This document shows, one piece after another, positions 34,535 through 44,459 of a stretch of DNA of 64,000 bases. This stretch comes from Arcobacter roscoffensis (GTDB lineage Bacteria; Campylobacterota; Campylobacteria; Campylobacterales; Arcobacteraceae). The DNA lies in assembly GCF_024267655.1 (NCBI RefSeq), contig NZ_CP100595.1, positions 124,001 through 188,000 on the forward strand, written 5' to 3'. The notes under the pieces are model-generated. The model worked only from the letters and a program-made list of their open reading frames with translations. It had not been told where the DNA came from and searched no databases. A program made the translations under genes and the position numbers. Within the stretch, counting starts at the first letter, position 1. Each line of letters begins with the position of its first letter.

Positions 34535-35280
34535 TGAAATATATATTAGTTCTATTTTTTATAATAAACTTTTTACAAGCAAATAGTGATTTTTTTGAAC
34601 AAAGAAAAATCTTAGTTGATAAAGTAAAAAGGATTATTCAACAAGAAGAAGCCATAGCAAGAGCTTATGAGAGATATATTATAAATGAGATGAAATATCC
34701 TACAAGTATATCCCAACTAAAAACAGATGAATACTTAGGTAGTAGTTTTAAAAGTAGTTTTGATTCAGGAGATGAACTGCTTTTTGAAGATTATGTTTTA
34801 GATAATACTGGAAAATTAAATTTTAATTATAGGTTAAGAACCTCAAACTCTAATATAGATACTTCAATTAGAGCTTTATATAGAAGTGCAAATTATAGAG
34901 AAAATACATTTGTTTATGATAACAAGGTTATTATTAGATTAAATGACAGCTATGCAAAAACACTTCATACTTTAATGCAAATGCAAAGCAAAGCTATAAA
35001 TGCGTGTAGTGATACTACTATAAAGTATTGTTTAAAAGATAATCATATTTATATTTTTAATTCAACGGATAAATTTGAAAATAATGGAAATATAAAACTA
35101 GATAACTTACTGATGTTCTTTTATATAGAGAACTTTAAAACAGGCCCTATTATCATCACAGATGATAGAACATTACATGATTCAGAAGAGTTTTTAAACC
35201 TAGTTCCAGGGACACAGCTTATTGATTTTAAAAATGAAAAGTATCTAAAAACTTATGATGATATTAGGAGATTACAGTGA
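34531..35280 (+). CDS. Secreted protein with the EExIAxAYExY module (paralogue A)
   Basis: A 249-residue protein: signal peptide (MMKYILVLFFIINFLQANS) and one ~210-residue module. The module opens with a helix (VKRIIQQEEAIARAYERYII), then YPTSISQLKTDEYLG, IRALYRSANYRENTF, and a conserved Cys pair (NACSDTTIKYCL). The same module forms the next gene product and the N-terminal parts of the two RCC1-like proteins in the operon. I do not know the family. It may be a minor-pilin-like or tip component; if the signal is not cut, the hydrophobic segment would act as a pilin-type stem. ATG overlaps the preceding stop. Confidence 0.6.
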   Translation: MMKYILVLFFIINFLQANSDFFEQRKILVDKVKRIIQQEEAIARAYERYIINEMKYPTSISQLKTDEYLGSSFKSSFDSGDELLFEDYVLDNTGKLNFNYRLRTSNSNIDTSIRALYRSANYRENTFVYDNKVIIRLNDSYAKTLHTLMQMQSKAINACSDTTIKYCLKDNHIYIFNSTDKFENNGNIKLDNLLMFFYIENFKTGPIIITDDRTLHDSEEFLNLVPGTQLIDFKNEKYLKTYDDIRRLQ

Positions 35281-35981
35281 TTAAAGCTATCTTGATATTG
35301 CTAGGTGCTTGTATATCTTTAAATGCAAACCCAAATATCTTAAAACATAAAAATGTTTTATATGTACAAAATCTTATAAAAAAAGAAGAAAAAATTGCTT
35401 TAGCATATGAGAACTATTTGTTAAATGAGTTTAAAATACCATCAAGTATAAGTGATTTAATGACATCAAAATATTTGGGTGAAAATTTTGATGTGAAAAA
35501 TCCTTTAGGTGAAAATATTGAATTTAAAGCAAATAAGACATTAAAATATGCACTTATAAGAAAAGGTTTACCACACCATTTAAGAGCTTTATATTACAGG
35601 GATGTATATAGAAACAGAACTAGTGTAAGGGTAGTTTTACCATATTCAGATTCATATATAACTATATCTCTTAAAGATGAGAAAGCAAAAACTATTTTTA
35701 ATCTTTTAGATACAGGAAATACAATATCTAAGACTTGTGAAAATGTTACAAATGCTTATTGTAATAAAAATGAAATAAGTTTAAGATGGATAGACTCTAG
35801 TGCTTCTGATTGGATAGAATATGATAAAGAAGAGTTTAATTTAGGAAATGTAACTGTAAGCAATAAAAGTATGTTAAATAATACGAAACTAAATAGTCTA
35901 GCAGTTGGAAGATATATATATGTACAGAATTCAGTTAGATATATCAAACTTATAAACAATGAAATAAAAGAAGTGGATTAA
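35277..35981 (+). CDS. Secreted protein with the EExIAxAYExY module (paralogue B)
   Basis: A 234-residue paralogue of the preceding product. After a signal peptide (MIKAILILLGACISLNA) it repeats the landmarks in order: LIKKEEKIALAYENYLL, IPSSISDLMTSKYLGENF, LRALYYRDVYRNRTSV and the Cys pair TCENVTNAYCNKNE. Starts at GTG, which overlaps the previous TGA, so translation is coupled. The tandem copies look like an old duplication since identity is only moderate. Function unknown; a structural role in the surface machine is likely. Confidence 0.6.
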   Translation: MIKAILILLGACISLNANPNILKHKNVLYVQNLIKKEEKIALAYENYLLNEFKIPSSISDLMTSKYLGENFDVKNPLGENIEFKANKTLKYALIRKGLPHHLRALYYRDVYRNRTSVRVVLPYSDSYITISLKDEKAKTIFNLLDTGNTISKTCENVTNAYCNKNEISLRWIDSSASDWIEYDKEEFNLGNVTVSNKSMLNNTKLNSLAVGRYIYVQNSVRYIKLINNEIKEVD

Positions 35982-35982
35982 A

Positions 35983-38814
35983 ATGAGAACTTTATTTTTC
36001 ATATTGATTTTAAACTCTTTTATTTTTGCAAGTATTCAAAATAAAACAGCAATGAATACAATAAAAAGTGTTATAAAAAAAGAGGAGTTCATAGCTCTTG
36101 CTGTAAATAAATATATACAACAAACAGGAGAAATACCTAAAACTACAGCAGAGGCTTTAAACTGGACACTTTTAAATAGTGATGATTATCTAGCAGACTT
36201 TGAAAGAACTAATGAGTATACATTAAACAATTTAGTTACAAGGTTTGATGCAAACAACAATTTATTTATTTTAGGAGCAATTGAAAAAACAGATGATTAT
36301 GACTCTAAGCAGATGTTTTTATATAATTTTTATCAATCAGCACTTTTTAGAGTAAATACAATTCCTCCTAAAGATACAAGTCAAGTTGAACTTCTAAAAG
36401 GTTCACAGATAAAATACAATGAAGTTGTAAAGCAAATAGTAAAACTAAAAAATGATAATAAATTAATTTCTCTTGATACAAAAGCTTGTCCAAAATTAAA
36501 CTATTATTATGAATTAAAAGGCGAAGAGTTAATATATAAGTTTTGTAAAGCAGATCAAAAATCAATTCAAGTCTATCAAAGACCTCCTATTATCTTAGAA
36601 GATTTAGATGATTTACAGTACATAAAAGCAAAAGTAGGAGATAAAGTTTTTGGTCAAAAAAACAATAACTGGTATGAATATTATTATCAAGGAGATATAA
36701 GTGGTACTAGTTGGGTTCCTGTAGAATCAGGAAGTATATTAAATAGCCAAGATGAAGAAGCAGATGCTGAGGATAGAATCATCTCTTATATTCCAAATGC
36801 AAAAGATTTAGTTTTAAGAAATGATGGCGGTTGTATGCTTGCAAATGGAGATATTTTTTGTTGGGGAAGTAACCATAATAAAAAAGCAGGAATACAAACA
36901 CATGGTCAGTTAAATCCAAATTTTTCACCTGATTTTATAAATACCCCTGTAATGTTAAAAGTACAAATTGATAATGAAGTATCAATTACTGATAATACAG
37001 GAACTTCGTATACAAGAAGAGATAAAAGATGGTATAACAATCCATATAGAGTAAAGTTTGAAAAAATGGCAATAAATAGTACAAATGTTTGTGGAATTTC
37101 ACCTATTTTTGATTACTTTCAGTCAGGTTCTTATGTGAAGTTTGGAGGAGATTTATACTGTAATGGACGAATTAATTCATTTTATTTTGAAGATGTTGAT
37201 ACTACACAAAACTTAAAAGAAGTTAGAACATCAATTTTAAAGAAAAATAGATTTTTTTCAACAGGAAAACAAGATAAAACAGAAGATGGAAATGAAACAT
37301 ATCTAATTGATGTTGCGATGGTTGATAGAGCAATGGCAGTTCTATCTCAAGCAGGTGATATTTATACTTTTGGTATTAATAATAAAGGTGTTTTAGGTAT
37401 AGATAATAGTGACGAAACTTATATTAATAATATCCCTACAAAAGTAGATACGAGTGGGCAAGTCTTTAAGCACTTGTATGCCTTAAGAGATACTAAGACA
37501 TTTGCTGCTTTAGATGATGATAATAGGCTTTGGGTTTGGGGTGAAAAATCAGATGGAACTGTGCTTTTAAAGCCAACAAAAGATAGTAGTGATAGAAGAT
37601 TTGATCCAAATAGAGTATTTGTAAATAGTGATACTTTGATTTTAAGAGGGGATAATAAGATTTTTTATAGGTTTGAAAATATTACAAATGGTATTTCAAC
37701 ACAAAGTATCTCAACATCATATGTCCCTTCAACTGCTTTGAGTGTATCAACTATGCTTATACCAAATCACTCAAGTAAAGTTATGGAGAGAAATTATATT
37801 TATATAGGTGAAGATAGAAAAATTTATGCACATAATCTAGGTTCTAGTAGAGATGATAAGTTACTAACTTGTAGATTTAAATTTGACAATTACTGTACTG
37901 GACAACCTAATAGAGATTTATTTAAAAATATGATTGCAAAGTTTGATAAAACAGCAGATGAAGAAGGTGATTTCTCAAATGTATCTATTTTTAAAACAAA
38001 TAATGTAAGTGCAGTCTCTTTTGAAGACTTTGAAGATAGTATAAGTGGTTGGAATACAAATCTTGTATATGATGGGAATGAATCTACAAAATTTTTAGGA
38101 AGATTTGGTAAGGGAGTGAATTTAGGTTCTAGTACCTTTAGTGCTGATGGTTCACAAGAAGTTTATAAGACATATAGTTTTGGAAGTTCAAATGCAAGTA
38201 AAGATGTTAAAATATCCTTTGTAATGTATGAGATTGACTCTTGGGATGCTGGTGATTATGGTGGTGATGGGGGAATAACAGAGTCCTTAACTGTATATAT
38301 AAATAATAATAGAGTTATCCAAGATACATATAAAGTTGATGGTTCAGGAGAGGACAAAGATGATAGACATGGCTATGCTATAACAGTTTTAGGTTCTTTA
38401 GGATGGGCAGATGAAAAGCACTACTATGAACTTGATTCAACACTTGATTCAAATGGAAATCTAAAATTAGGTTTTGGTGCATTTCTAGGTGAAGCAATGA
38501 GTAATGAATCATTTGGAATTGACAATATAAAAATTGAAGTAAAAGATTCTCAAAAGTACTTTGTATGTGCTATGACAGGTCTTGGAAGCGCTTCACAGAT
38601 GTATTGTTGGGGAAATTCTGGAAGATCCCTACCTCTTTTAAGTACTTCTTTGTATGATGTAGGTAAAATAAGTAGTATTAACAAATTATTTATAACACAA
38701 AACAGTGAATTAAATAACAGTATGACAAACAATGAGTTTGATAATGCAAATAAACCATTTCTAAAATTTCCCACGTACATAGGGGGTTTTGACTATGAAT
38801 TCTATTTTAAATAA
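35983..38814 (+). CDS. Large RCC1-like beta-propeller protein with jelly-roll insert (adhesin candidate)
   Basis: A 943-residue secreted protein. Signal peptide (MRTLFFILILNSFIFAS); EExIAxAYExY module about 20-200 (VIKKEEFIALAVNKYIQ, ACPKLNYYYELKG); then RCC1-like repeats from about 275 (GDIFCWGSNHNKKAGI, GDIYTFGINNKGVLGI, NRLWVWGEKSDG, MYCWGNSGRSLPLL). A separate beta-sandwich is inserted at about 675-850 (FEDSISGW, KTYSFGSS, YEIDSWDAGDYGG), resembling jelly-roll carbohydrate-binding folds. The protein ends KFPTYIGGFDYEFYFK, a tail shared with the second RCC1-like protein. Beta-propeller tip proteins such as PilY1 are known for type IV pili; a similar role here is inference. It lies directly before the secretin gene. 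Confidence 0.72.
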   Translation: MRTLFFILILNSFIFASIQNKTAMNTIKSVIKKEEFIALAVNKYIQQTGEIPKTTAEALNWTLLNSDDYLADFERTNEYTLNNLVTRFDANNNLFILGAIEKTDDYDSKQMFLYNFYQSALFRVNTIPPKDTSQVELLKGSQIKYNEVVKQIVKLKNDNKLISLDTKACPKLNYYYELKGEELIYKFCKADQKSIQVYQRPPIILEDLDDLQYIKAKVGDKVFGQKNNNWYEYYYQGDISGTSWVPVESGSILNSQDEEADAEDRIISYIPNAKDLVLRNDGGCMLANGDIFCWGSNHNKKAGIQTHGQLNPNFSPDFINTPVMLKVQIDNEVSITDNTGTSYTRRDKRWYNNPYRVKFEKMAINSTNVCGISPIFDYFQSGSYVKFGGDLYCNGRINSFYFEDVDTTQNLKEVRTSILKKNRFFSTGKQDKTEDGNETYLIDVAMVDRAMAVLSQAGDIYTFGINNKGVLGIDNSDETYINNIPTKVDTSGQVFKHLYALRDTKTFAALDDDNRLWVWGEKSDGTVLLKPTKDSSDRRFDPNRVFVNSDTLILRGDNKIFYRFENITNGISTQSISTSYVPSTALSVSTMLIPNHSSKVMERNYIYIGEDRKIYAHNLGSSRDDKLLTCRFKFDNYCTGQPNRDLFKNMIAKFDKTADEEGDFSNVSIFKTNNVSAVSFEDFEDSISGWNTNLVYDGNESTKFLGRFGKGVNLGSSTFSADGSQEVYKTYSFGSSNASKDVKISFVMYEIDSWDAGDYGGDGGITESLTVYINNNRVIQDTYKVDGSGEDKDDRHGYAITVLGSLGWADEKHYYELDSTLDSNGNLKLGFGAFLGEAMSNESFGIDNIKIEVKDSQKYFVCAMTGLGSASQMYCWGNSGRSLPLLSTSLYDVGKISSINKLFITQNSELNNSMTNNEFDNANKPFLKFPTYIGGFDYEFYFK

Positions 38815-38822
38815 GGAAAAAA

Positions 38823-40481
38823 ATGATTAAAGTGTTTAAGTATTCCATTTTATTATTTTTACCATTTTTATTTACAGCATGTGGAATGAAAAACTTTCAC
38901 AGTGATATGATGACTGATATAAAAAAAGGTGTAAATGAAAAAAGTTATGGGAATATAAAAGAGTCTTATTCTCAAACATTAGTAAATGAGAAAAGAAGTA
39001 AAAAAGAGTTTATTAGTGTAATAAATGATAAATCGCTTTCAGAAGTTTTAAAAGAACTTGAATTAATAGATGGAAATTTTTACTTTTTAAAAAGCAGCGA
39101 TACTTTAATTCCAAAAAGCAGAATAAAAATTCATAATATGACAGAGCTAAATCAGTATTTAAATGCAGTTTTAGATAAAGAGCTTTTTATTAAGAAGAGT
39201 GGCTCAATTTACCTTGTGAAACTATTAAGTAAAAGTGAATCAAAAAAACAAAACATCAATAGAATATCTTTTAAGTTAAATGGGGAGATTTCAGTTGAAG
39301 AGTTAATTAAACTAATCACATCTCAGTCAGGTTATGAAGTTTCAATTGGTTCATATATAAAAGATATTAGTGGTTTTCAAGATAGTATCATCTCAGTAAA
39401 TACTAGAAATTTAATGGATGCTTTAAACTCAATAGCTCATTCAAAAAATGTTTATGTTGATGTGGATTATGATAAAGAGACTATTTATATTAAAAGATAC
39501 AAAGATTTAGTAATTGAATTAAATATTCCAGTGCTTGATTTAAAATCAACAAGTCAAACAGCAACTCAAGAAACTAGTGCTGAAAGTACAGTAGAGAATA
39601 GTTCACAAATAGTTCTATATGATGAGTTAGATAGTATGCTTAAAAATATTATAGCAAGTGATGATGTATCAACTTATCATATAGATAAGGCAAGTGGTTT
39701 AATATTTTTAAAATCTACAAAAAGTGTAGAAAGTGCTGTAAGAACTATAGTAAAAGCCTATGAAGATAGTTTTGCAAAAGAAGCTACAATTGAGTTTGAA
39801 AGAATAGAACTTGTATTAAATAAAAATAGAGAGTATGGAATAGGTAGTATTAGTTCAAATAGACAATCAAATACAGGTACAGGTATCATAAAATCTATTA
39901 AAGATGCAGGCGAGATAACATTTGAAAGTAATAATGCAACAAGACTACTTCAAATTACAGCAAAAGCAAATAATAAAATAGGAAAGATTTTAAATTATAG
40001 TAAAAATGTAATTGTATTAAAAAACAATATTCCATCAGTTCAAGCTATCAGTCAAAATACAGACTATATTGAAAAAATAGAAACAACTAAAGATGAAGAT
40101 ACAAATACTACAACTACAGATATAACAATAAATACTTTAAAAGATGGTACTTCAATCACTGCTATGGCAAAGGTATCAAGGGATAAGATATTTTTAAATA
40201 TTAGTCCAAGTATTAAAAAACTTATTGATTTTGAAGATGTTACAGTTGAAGGAACTAATATAAAACTTCCTCAATATAAAGATCAAAGTTACAATATTTC
40301 TAGACAAATAGCTTTAGGTGAAACTGCTATTGTAGGCTCAATTATAGTACATGATGATTCAAAAGAGTATCAAGGGGTTTTACCTTTAGAAGGTTTTGCC
40401 ATAGGTGGAAGTGACTCAAAAACTTATGTAAGAAGAGAAATTGTTTATGTTGTTACTGTAAGAGATATTAAAGGCTTTTAG
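38823..40481 (+). CDS. Lipoprotein secretin, PilN/BfpB-type outer-membrane channel
   Basis: A 552-residue outer-membrane protein: lipobox FLFTAC (Cys at about residue 20), then N-domains (ISVEELIKLITSQSGYEVSI, LMDALNSIAHSKNVYVDVDY, and a ring-building motif around SGLIFLKSTKSVESAVRTIV). The C-terminal half (about 325-552) contains VEFERIELVLNKNREYG-like and ALGETAIVGSIIVHDDSKEY followed by YVRREIVYVVTVRDIKG, the end of a secretin barrel. A lipidated secretin is typical of type IVb pili (PilN of R64, BfpB). It should form the gated exit pore. It is followed 2 bases later by the GspF-like gene. Motif conservation is moderate, hence not full confidence. Confidence 0.78.
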   Translation: MIKVFKYSILLFLPFLFTACGMKNFHSDMMTDIKKGVNEKSYGNIKESYSQTLVNEKRSKKEFISVINDKSLSEVLKELELIDGNFYFLKSSDTLIPKSRIKIHNMTELNQYLNAVLDKELFIKKSGSIYLVKLLSKSESKKQNINRISFKLNGEISVEELIKLITSQSGYEVSIGSYIKDISGFQDSIISVNTRNLMDALNSIAHSKNVYVDVDYDKETIYIKRYKDLVIELNIPVLDLKSTSQTATQETSAESTVENSSQIVLYDELDSMLKNIIASDDVSTYHIDKASGLIFLKSTKSVESAVRTIVKAYEDSFAKEATIEFERIELVLNKNREYGIGSISSNRQSNTGTGIIKSIKDAGEITFESNNATRLLQITAKANNKIGKILNYSKNVIVLKNNIPSVQAISQNTDYIEKIETTKDEDTNTTTTDITINTLKDGTSITAMAKVSRDKIFLNISPSIKKLIDFEDVTVEGTNIKLPQYKDQSYNISRQIALGETAIVGSIIVHDDSKEYQGVLPLEGFAIGGSDSKTYVRREIVYVVTVRDIKGF

Positions 40482-40483
40482 TA

Positions 40484-41500
40484 ATGAGTTTATTTAAAGA
40501 TCCCTACGAACAGTTTTTACTTGATTATTTAGTAACAAAGCTTGAAAATGGTTCAAATACAAGAAAGGCTTTAGTTTTATATAAAGAGCAAATAACAAGA
40601 GAAACAAACTTCAAAAAAAGATTAGAATCTGCAATTAGGGATTTAGAAGTAGGTAAACATAAAATTGAAGCTATCTTATATAAGAATAAGTTTTTAAACT
40701 CTTTTCAGTATAGTTTAGTAGTAAATAGTACAAATCCAGTTGATGGTTTAAAACTAGTATTATCTTTTGAAAAAGCAAATTCTAATCTTTTATCAAAAAT
40801 GATAAATCCTATTTTATTTCCTATGTTAATTATTATAGGAACTTTTTATGGGATGTTGCTTTATTTAGATATTTTACAAAAAGATTTAGTACAACTTAAA
40901 AAGCTAAATGCAGACGTTGAACAGTTTTTAGGAATACCTGATTATTTTACTTACGACTTTGCTTATGTTGGTTTATTTATTTCTATATTAATAACTGCGG
41001 CAATTTTTCTTGGATATATTTATACAGAAAAGTATAAGCCTGCATTATTGTATAAGGTTTTTAAAACGCAGGCTTTTTCAGATGGAAGGTTTATGTTTAG
41101 AATTTTAAATGGTATGTTAAGTGCGGGTATTTCTTTTCATAAAACATCATTAATTTTATCAAAGGATTATTTTAAAGTAGGACTTAGACCTTTTTTTAGA
41201 GAGCTAGCAGATGTAATACATAAAAACAAAAAACTATATACAGTTTTTGAAAAGTATAATTATCCTCCTATTATTACAGCAGACATTAAACTATCAGAGT
41301 TAAGCCAGACAAGTTATTCAGAAGTTACAAAAGCCTTGTATCAAACAAGTGATACTATGTATGAAAAAAACATTAACTATATAGTTTTGCAATGGAAATT
41401 TTTCTTTTGGTTAATTGCTATGTTGATTACAGTTATAGTTGGTTCGGATATTATAAACCTTGTAATTAGTACATTTACTTTTAAAACTTTATATCAATAA
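40484..41500 (+). CDS. Inner-membrane platform protein, GspF/PilC/PilR-like
   Basis: A 338-residue inner-membrane protein with about three long hydrophobic helices: about 105-128 (NPILFPMLIIIGTFYGMLLY), about 160-182 (YVGLFISILITAAIFLGYIY) and 305-330 (WKFFFWLIAMLITVIVGSDI). The two cytoplasmic parts (about 1-100 and 190-300; MLSAGISFHKTSLILSKDYF) show the internal duplication of the T2SSF fold. It is the platform on which the ATPase turns to build or pull fibres. It lies between the secretin and ATPase genes, the classical order of type IVb pilus clusters. Confidence 0.8.
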   Translation: MSLFKDPYEQFLLDYLVTKLENGSNTRKALVLYKEQITRETNFKKRLESAIRDLEVGKHKIEAILYKNKFLNSFQYSLVVNSTNPVDGLKLVLSFEKANSNLLSKMINPILFPMLIIIGTFYGMLLYLDILQKDLVQLKKLNADVEQFLGIPDYFTYDFAYVGLFISILITAAIFLGYIYTEKYKPALLYKVFKTQAFSDGRFMFRILNGMLSAGISFHKTSLILSKDYFKVGLRPFFRELADVIHKNKKLYTVFEKYNYPPIITADIKLSELSQTSYSEVTKALYQTSDTMYEKNINYIVLQWKFFFWLIAMLITVIVGSDIINLVISTFTFKTLYQ

Positions 41501-41509
41501 GAGACAAAG

Positions 41510-43231
41510 ATGAAAGATATATTAAGTAAATTTTGGAAGAAAAAATTTAAAAGCACAGTTAGAAAAAATCTACCTATGTTTTTAAATAAAGATGAGAAAA
41601 TAAGTGAAAGCTTACTTCCTAAAGATAAAAAGAAAAAAACCTTTGATATAAAAAAGGTTTTAGAAAAACAGAAAAATAAGATAAACGCTACTTTTAATAA
41701 AAAAACAAAAGATGATAAAAACTTAGCAGAGATTATAGAAAGTATGATTAAATCTAAATATAAACTTATTGGTGGTTATGGAGATTTAATTGCTGATGAA
41801 TCAAAATATTCAGGTTTTGTAAAAAGTTTAGGCTATGAGTATTATCCTTCCTATGCACAGTTATCAGAAAAGTATCAAGATACTTCATATTTATTAAATG
41901 AAGAGAAACTAGAACTTTGTACAAGTATGTATATTATTACCTTAGAAGATAAAAGAAGTAAAAATAAAGTATTGGGAATTAGAGATATTGTAAATCTTGA
42001 TTTTGATATTTTAAGTAAGTTTTATTTTACAAAGATTGTTATTTTAGGTGAGGGTGTTTTATCTTCTGTTTTTGGTGAAGATAGAGAGATTATCTTTACT
42101 TCACAAGATGATGTTGAAGATGATGATGAAATTAATAAGTATTTTGAAAAAATGATGGGTCAAGCTATTTTATTAGGTGCTTCTGATATCCATATTCAAA
42201 AAAGTACAAGATCAGCTTCTTTATGGTTTAGAATTGATGGTGTAAAGCAAGATATGGGAACTATGCCAATTACTTTAGCTAAAACTTTAAAAAGAAGACT
42301 TGTAACTATGGCTGATCAAGAAGATTCAGATTATGAATCTATTAATGGTATGATAAACTATGAGTATGGAAAGAAAAACATCAAGTTTAGACTAGGACTT
42401 ATCAACTCAAAAATGAACTTTTCATTAGTTATGAGAATGATTGGTGGTAAGGGTGTTGTATCTCATGATTTAAGAGGACTTAATTATCCTCAAGAAACAG
42501 TAGATATTTTACATAATTTAACTAGATACGCAAATGGTATGATTCTAATTACAGGACAAGTTGGTTCTGGTAAAACACATTTAATGTATGCACTTTTACA
42601 AAAACTTGCACGACAACAACAATATATTGTAACTATCGAAGACCCTGTTGAGTATGTTGATGACTCTTTCTTTCAAATTGATTTATCTGAGTATGCAAGT
42701 GCTAGTGAAGAGTTTAAGTATGGTTACCCTGAAGCTGTTGTAGATATTTTAAGACAGGATTCAAATATTATTCTTATTGGTGAAACAAGAGAGCCTGAAA
42801 CTGCTTATCAGTTAGTAAATGCTTCAAACTTAGGACAGTTGGTGTTTTCTACTATGCATACAAACTCTGCTCCTGCAACAGTATCAAGAATGATAAGTTC
42901 ACTTGGAATTAATGAAGGTGATATTACAGATAACTTAAGAGGTATTGTATCTCAAAGGTTAGTTAGAAAGCTATGTGAGTATTGTAAAGTGCCAGATGAT
43001 CAGGGTGGATATACAAATGTTGGATGTGATGAGTGTAATAAGACAGGATTTAAAGATAGGGTTCCTATTGCTGAGGTTGTTAGATTTAAATTAGGTGAGG
43101 GTGGAAACTTTGAAGATGCTGCTGAGTATATGACAGTTGAAAAAGCTTGTATGGCTCAATATTATGAAGGCCTTATTACAAAAGAAGATGCAAATGCTAT
43201 TATTAAAGGAGAAGAGTTATGGTTCGACTAG
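41510..43231 (+). CDS. Type II secretion/type IV pilus assembly ATPase, GspE/PilB-like
   Basis: A 573-residue cytoplasmic ATPase. N-terminal basic tail and an N1E-type domain (about 75-190); core about 200-480 with Walker A at GQVGSGKTH (Lys355), Asp box (VTIEDPVEYVDDS), Walker B (DSNIILIGETREPETA) and His box (LVFSTMHTNSAPATVSRMI). A C-terminal zinc site is given by CEYC and CDEC (about 488-512), a mark of extension ATPases rather than retraction PilT. There is no separate PilT-like gene in the operon, so retraction may not occur or may be encoded elsewhere. It overlaps the next gene by 13 bases. Confidence 0.92.
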   Translation: MKDILSKFWKKKFKSTVRKNLPMFLNKDEKISESLLPKDKKKKTFDIKKVLEKQKNKINATFNKKTKDDKNLAEIIESMIKSKYKLIGGYGDLIADESKYSGFVKSLGYEYYPSYAQLSEKYQDTSYLLNEEKLELCTSMYIITLEDKRSKNKVLGIRDIVNLDFDILSKFYFTKIVILGEGVLSSVFGEDREIIFTSQDDVEDDDEINKYFEKMMGQAILLGASDIHIQKSTRSASLWFRIDGVKQDMGTMPITLAKTLKRRLVTMADQEDSDYESINGMINYEYGKKNIKFRLGLINSKMNFSLVMRMIGGKGVVSHDLRGLNYPQETVDILHNLTRYANGMILITGQVGSGKTHLMYALLQKLARQQQYIVTIEDPVEYVDDSFFQIDLSEYASASEEFKYGYPEAVVDILRQDSNIILIGETREPETAYQLVNASNLGQLVFSTMHTNSAPATVSRMISSLGINEGDITDNLRGIVSQRLVRKLCEYCKVPDDQGGYTNVGCDECNKTGFKDRVPIAEVVRFKLGEGGNFEDAAEYMTVEKACMAQYYEGLITKEDANAIIKGEELWFD

Positions 43232-43968
43232 TAATAACTGACTTTTCTTCAAAAGAGGATAATTATGACTTATATGTAGATGATGAGTTTGGTGATAATC
43301 AAACTATGTTTACATATGATACTTTTAAAAAACATAGCCTTGTTTTGTCAAAGTATGATATTCATGATGAAATTTACTCACTAAATTTATTATCAAAAAA
43401 ACATTTAGATAATAATCAACTTTTGGTGCATATATCAGATGAAGAGTATTATATTTTATTCAATCACAAAACTGTATATACAGCAAAGATAAATTCAAAT
43501 TTTATTTCAGATGATATTATGAAATCTATTTTAATTACAAAGCATATAGCTATGCTTTCAAGTGGTGGAGAGATAGAGCATATTTATTATGTGACAAATA
43601 CTAAATATAATGCAGCTATTGAGAATATTCTAAAACAGAATACAAAAAATGAAAAAGGTGAAATAATTGCAGAGAGTTTAGGGAATTTAAATGTACTTAT
43701 TGAAAAACTAAACCCTTTGGATACTATAAATACCTATACTCTAAAAAGTGCTTATGTTGTTGGACTCATATCATTTATTATAGCAATTGCATTTTATATT
43801 TTGCCTACTATTGAAAAAGAGTATATTGAAACAAGTTCTTTAAAAGCAATTGAAAATGAAATTAAAATACAAAAAAGATTAGTGGTTCGTGAAAAGATAT
43901 TACTTAGAACAGCAAAAAGAAAACATAAAGAACTAACTCAATGTATTAGTAATGGAGTAGTAAAATGA
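43219..43968 (+). CDS. Inner-membrane assembly protein, PilM/PilN or GspL-like
   Basis: A 249-residue protein of bitopic type: cytoplasmic part about 1-180 (strands and helices, HISDEEYYILFNHKTVYTAK), one TM at about 184-205 (SAYVVGLISFIIAIAFYILP), then a periplasmic coiled coil (IEKEYIETSSLKAIENEIKI). Together with the following protein this repeats the PilN/PilO or GspL/GspM pair that links the ATPase to the outer-membrane channel. Sequence similarity to those families is not visible beyond the layout. AAAGGAG lies within the end of the ATPase gene, marking the start. Confidence 0.55.
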   Translation: MVRLVITDFSSKEDNYDLYVDDEFGDNQTMFTYDTFKKHSLVLSKYDIHDEIYSLNLLSKKHLDNNQLLVHISDEEYYILFNHKTVYTAKINSNFISDDIMKSILITKHIAMLSSGGEIEHIYYVTNTKYNAAIENILKQNTKNEKGEIIAESLGNLNVLIEKLNPLDTINTYTLKSAYVVGLISFIIAIAFYILPTIEKEYIETSSLKAIENEIKIQKRLVVREKILLRTAKRKHKELTQCISNGVVK

Positions 43969-44459
43969 TTAGTATTAATTCAAATAAATTAAAAAGCTTA
44001 TCAAAAATCGCTATTTTATTACTTGTATTATATATCATAGGTTTTACAGTTTTAAAAGCAGCAACTTACTATCAAACACAAAAGAAAAAAGAGTATTTAG
44101 CACAAGAGTTACAAAATAAAAAAATCGAGTACTCAAAGCTTAAATTAGAAGTAAATAAAATAAAACAAAAAACCCAAGAAGTAAAAGATAGCTATATAAA
44201 AAAAGATGAAATTAAAGATAAAGTAAGTGAAGTTTTTAAAAGAATGTCTGTCTTTGATTATAATTTAAAATATTTAGATGCTAAAGAGATGTGTGTAGAT
44301 AGACATATAATAATAGCACAACTAACAGCAAATAGTGAAAAAGGTATTGTCGCAGGGGAAGGAATATTATCTTATTTAGGAGAGATTAGAAAGAGTGATA
44401 CTAATGAAACTTTATATTTCATAGATTATATTTCAAAACCAAAGGAAATTAAGAAGTGA
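43965..44459 (+). CDS. Inner-membrane assembly protein, PilO/GspM-like
   Basis: A 164-residue bitopic protein: short cytoplasmic tail, TM at about 15-33 (IAILLLVLYIIGFTVLKAA), coiled coil about 38-75 (YQTQKKKEYLAQELQNKKIE) and a small periplasmic alpha/beta domain (about 85-160). This is the form of PilO and GspM, which dimerise with PilN/GspL. ATGA overlap with the previous stop supports coupled synthesis. Assigned by architecture and place in the operon rather than by sequence motif. Confidence 0.55.
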   Translation: MISINSNKLKSLSKIAILLLVLYIIGFTVLKAATYYQTQKKKEYLAQELQNKKIEYSKLKLEVNKIKQKTQEVKDSYIKKDEIKDKVSEVFKRMSVFDYNLKYLDAKEMCVDRHIIIAQLTANSEKGIVAGEGILSYLGEIRKSDTNETLYFIDYISKPKEIKK

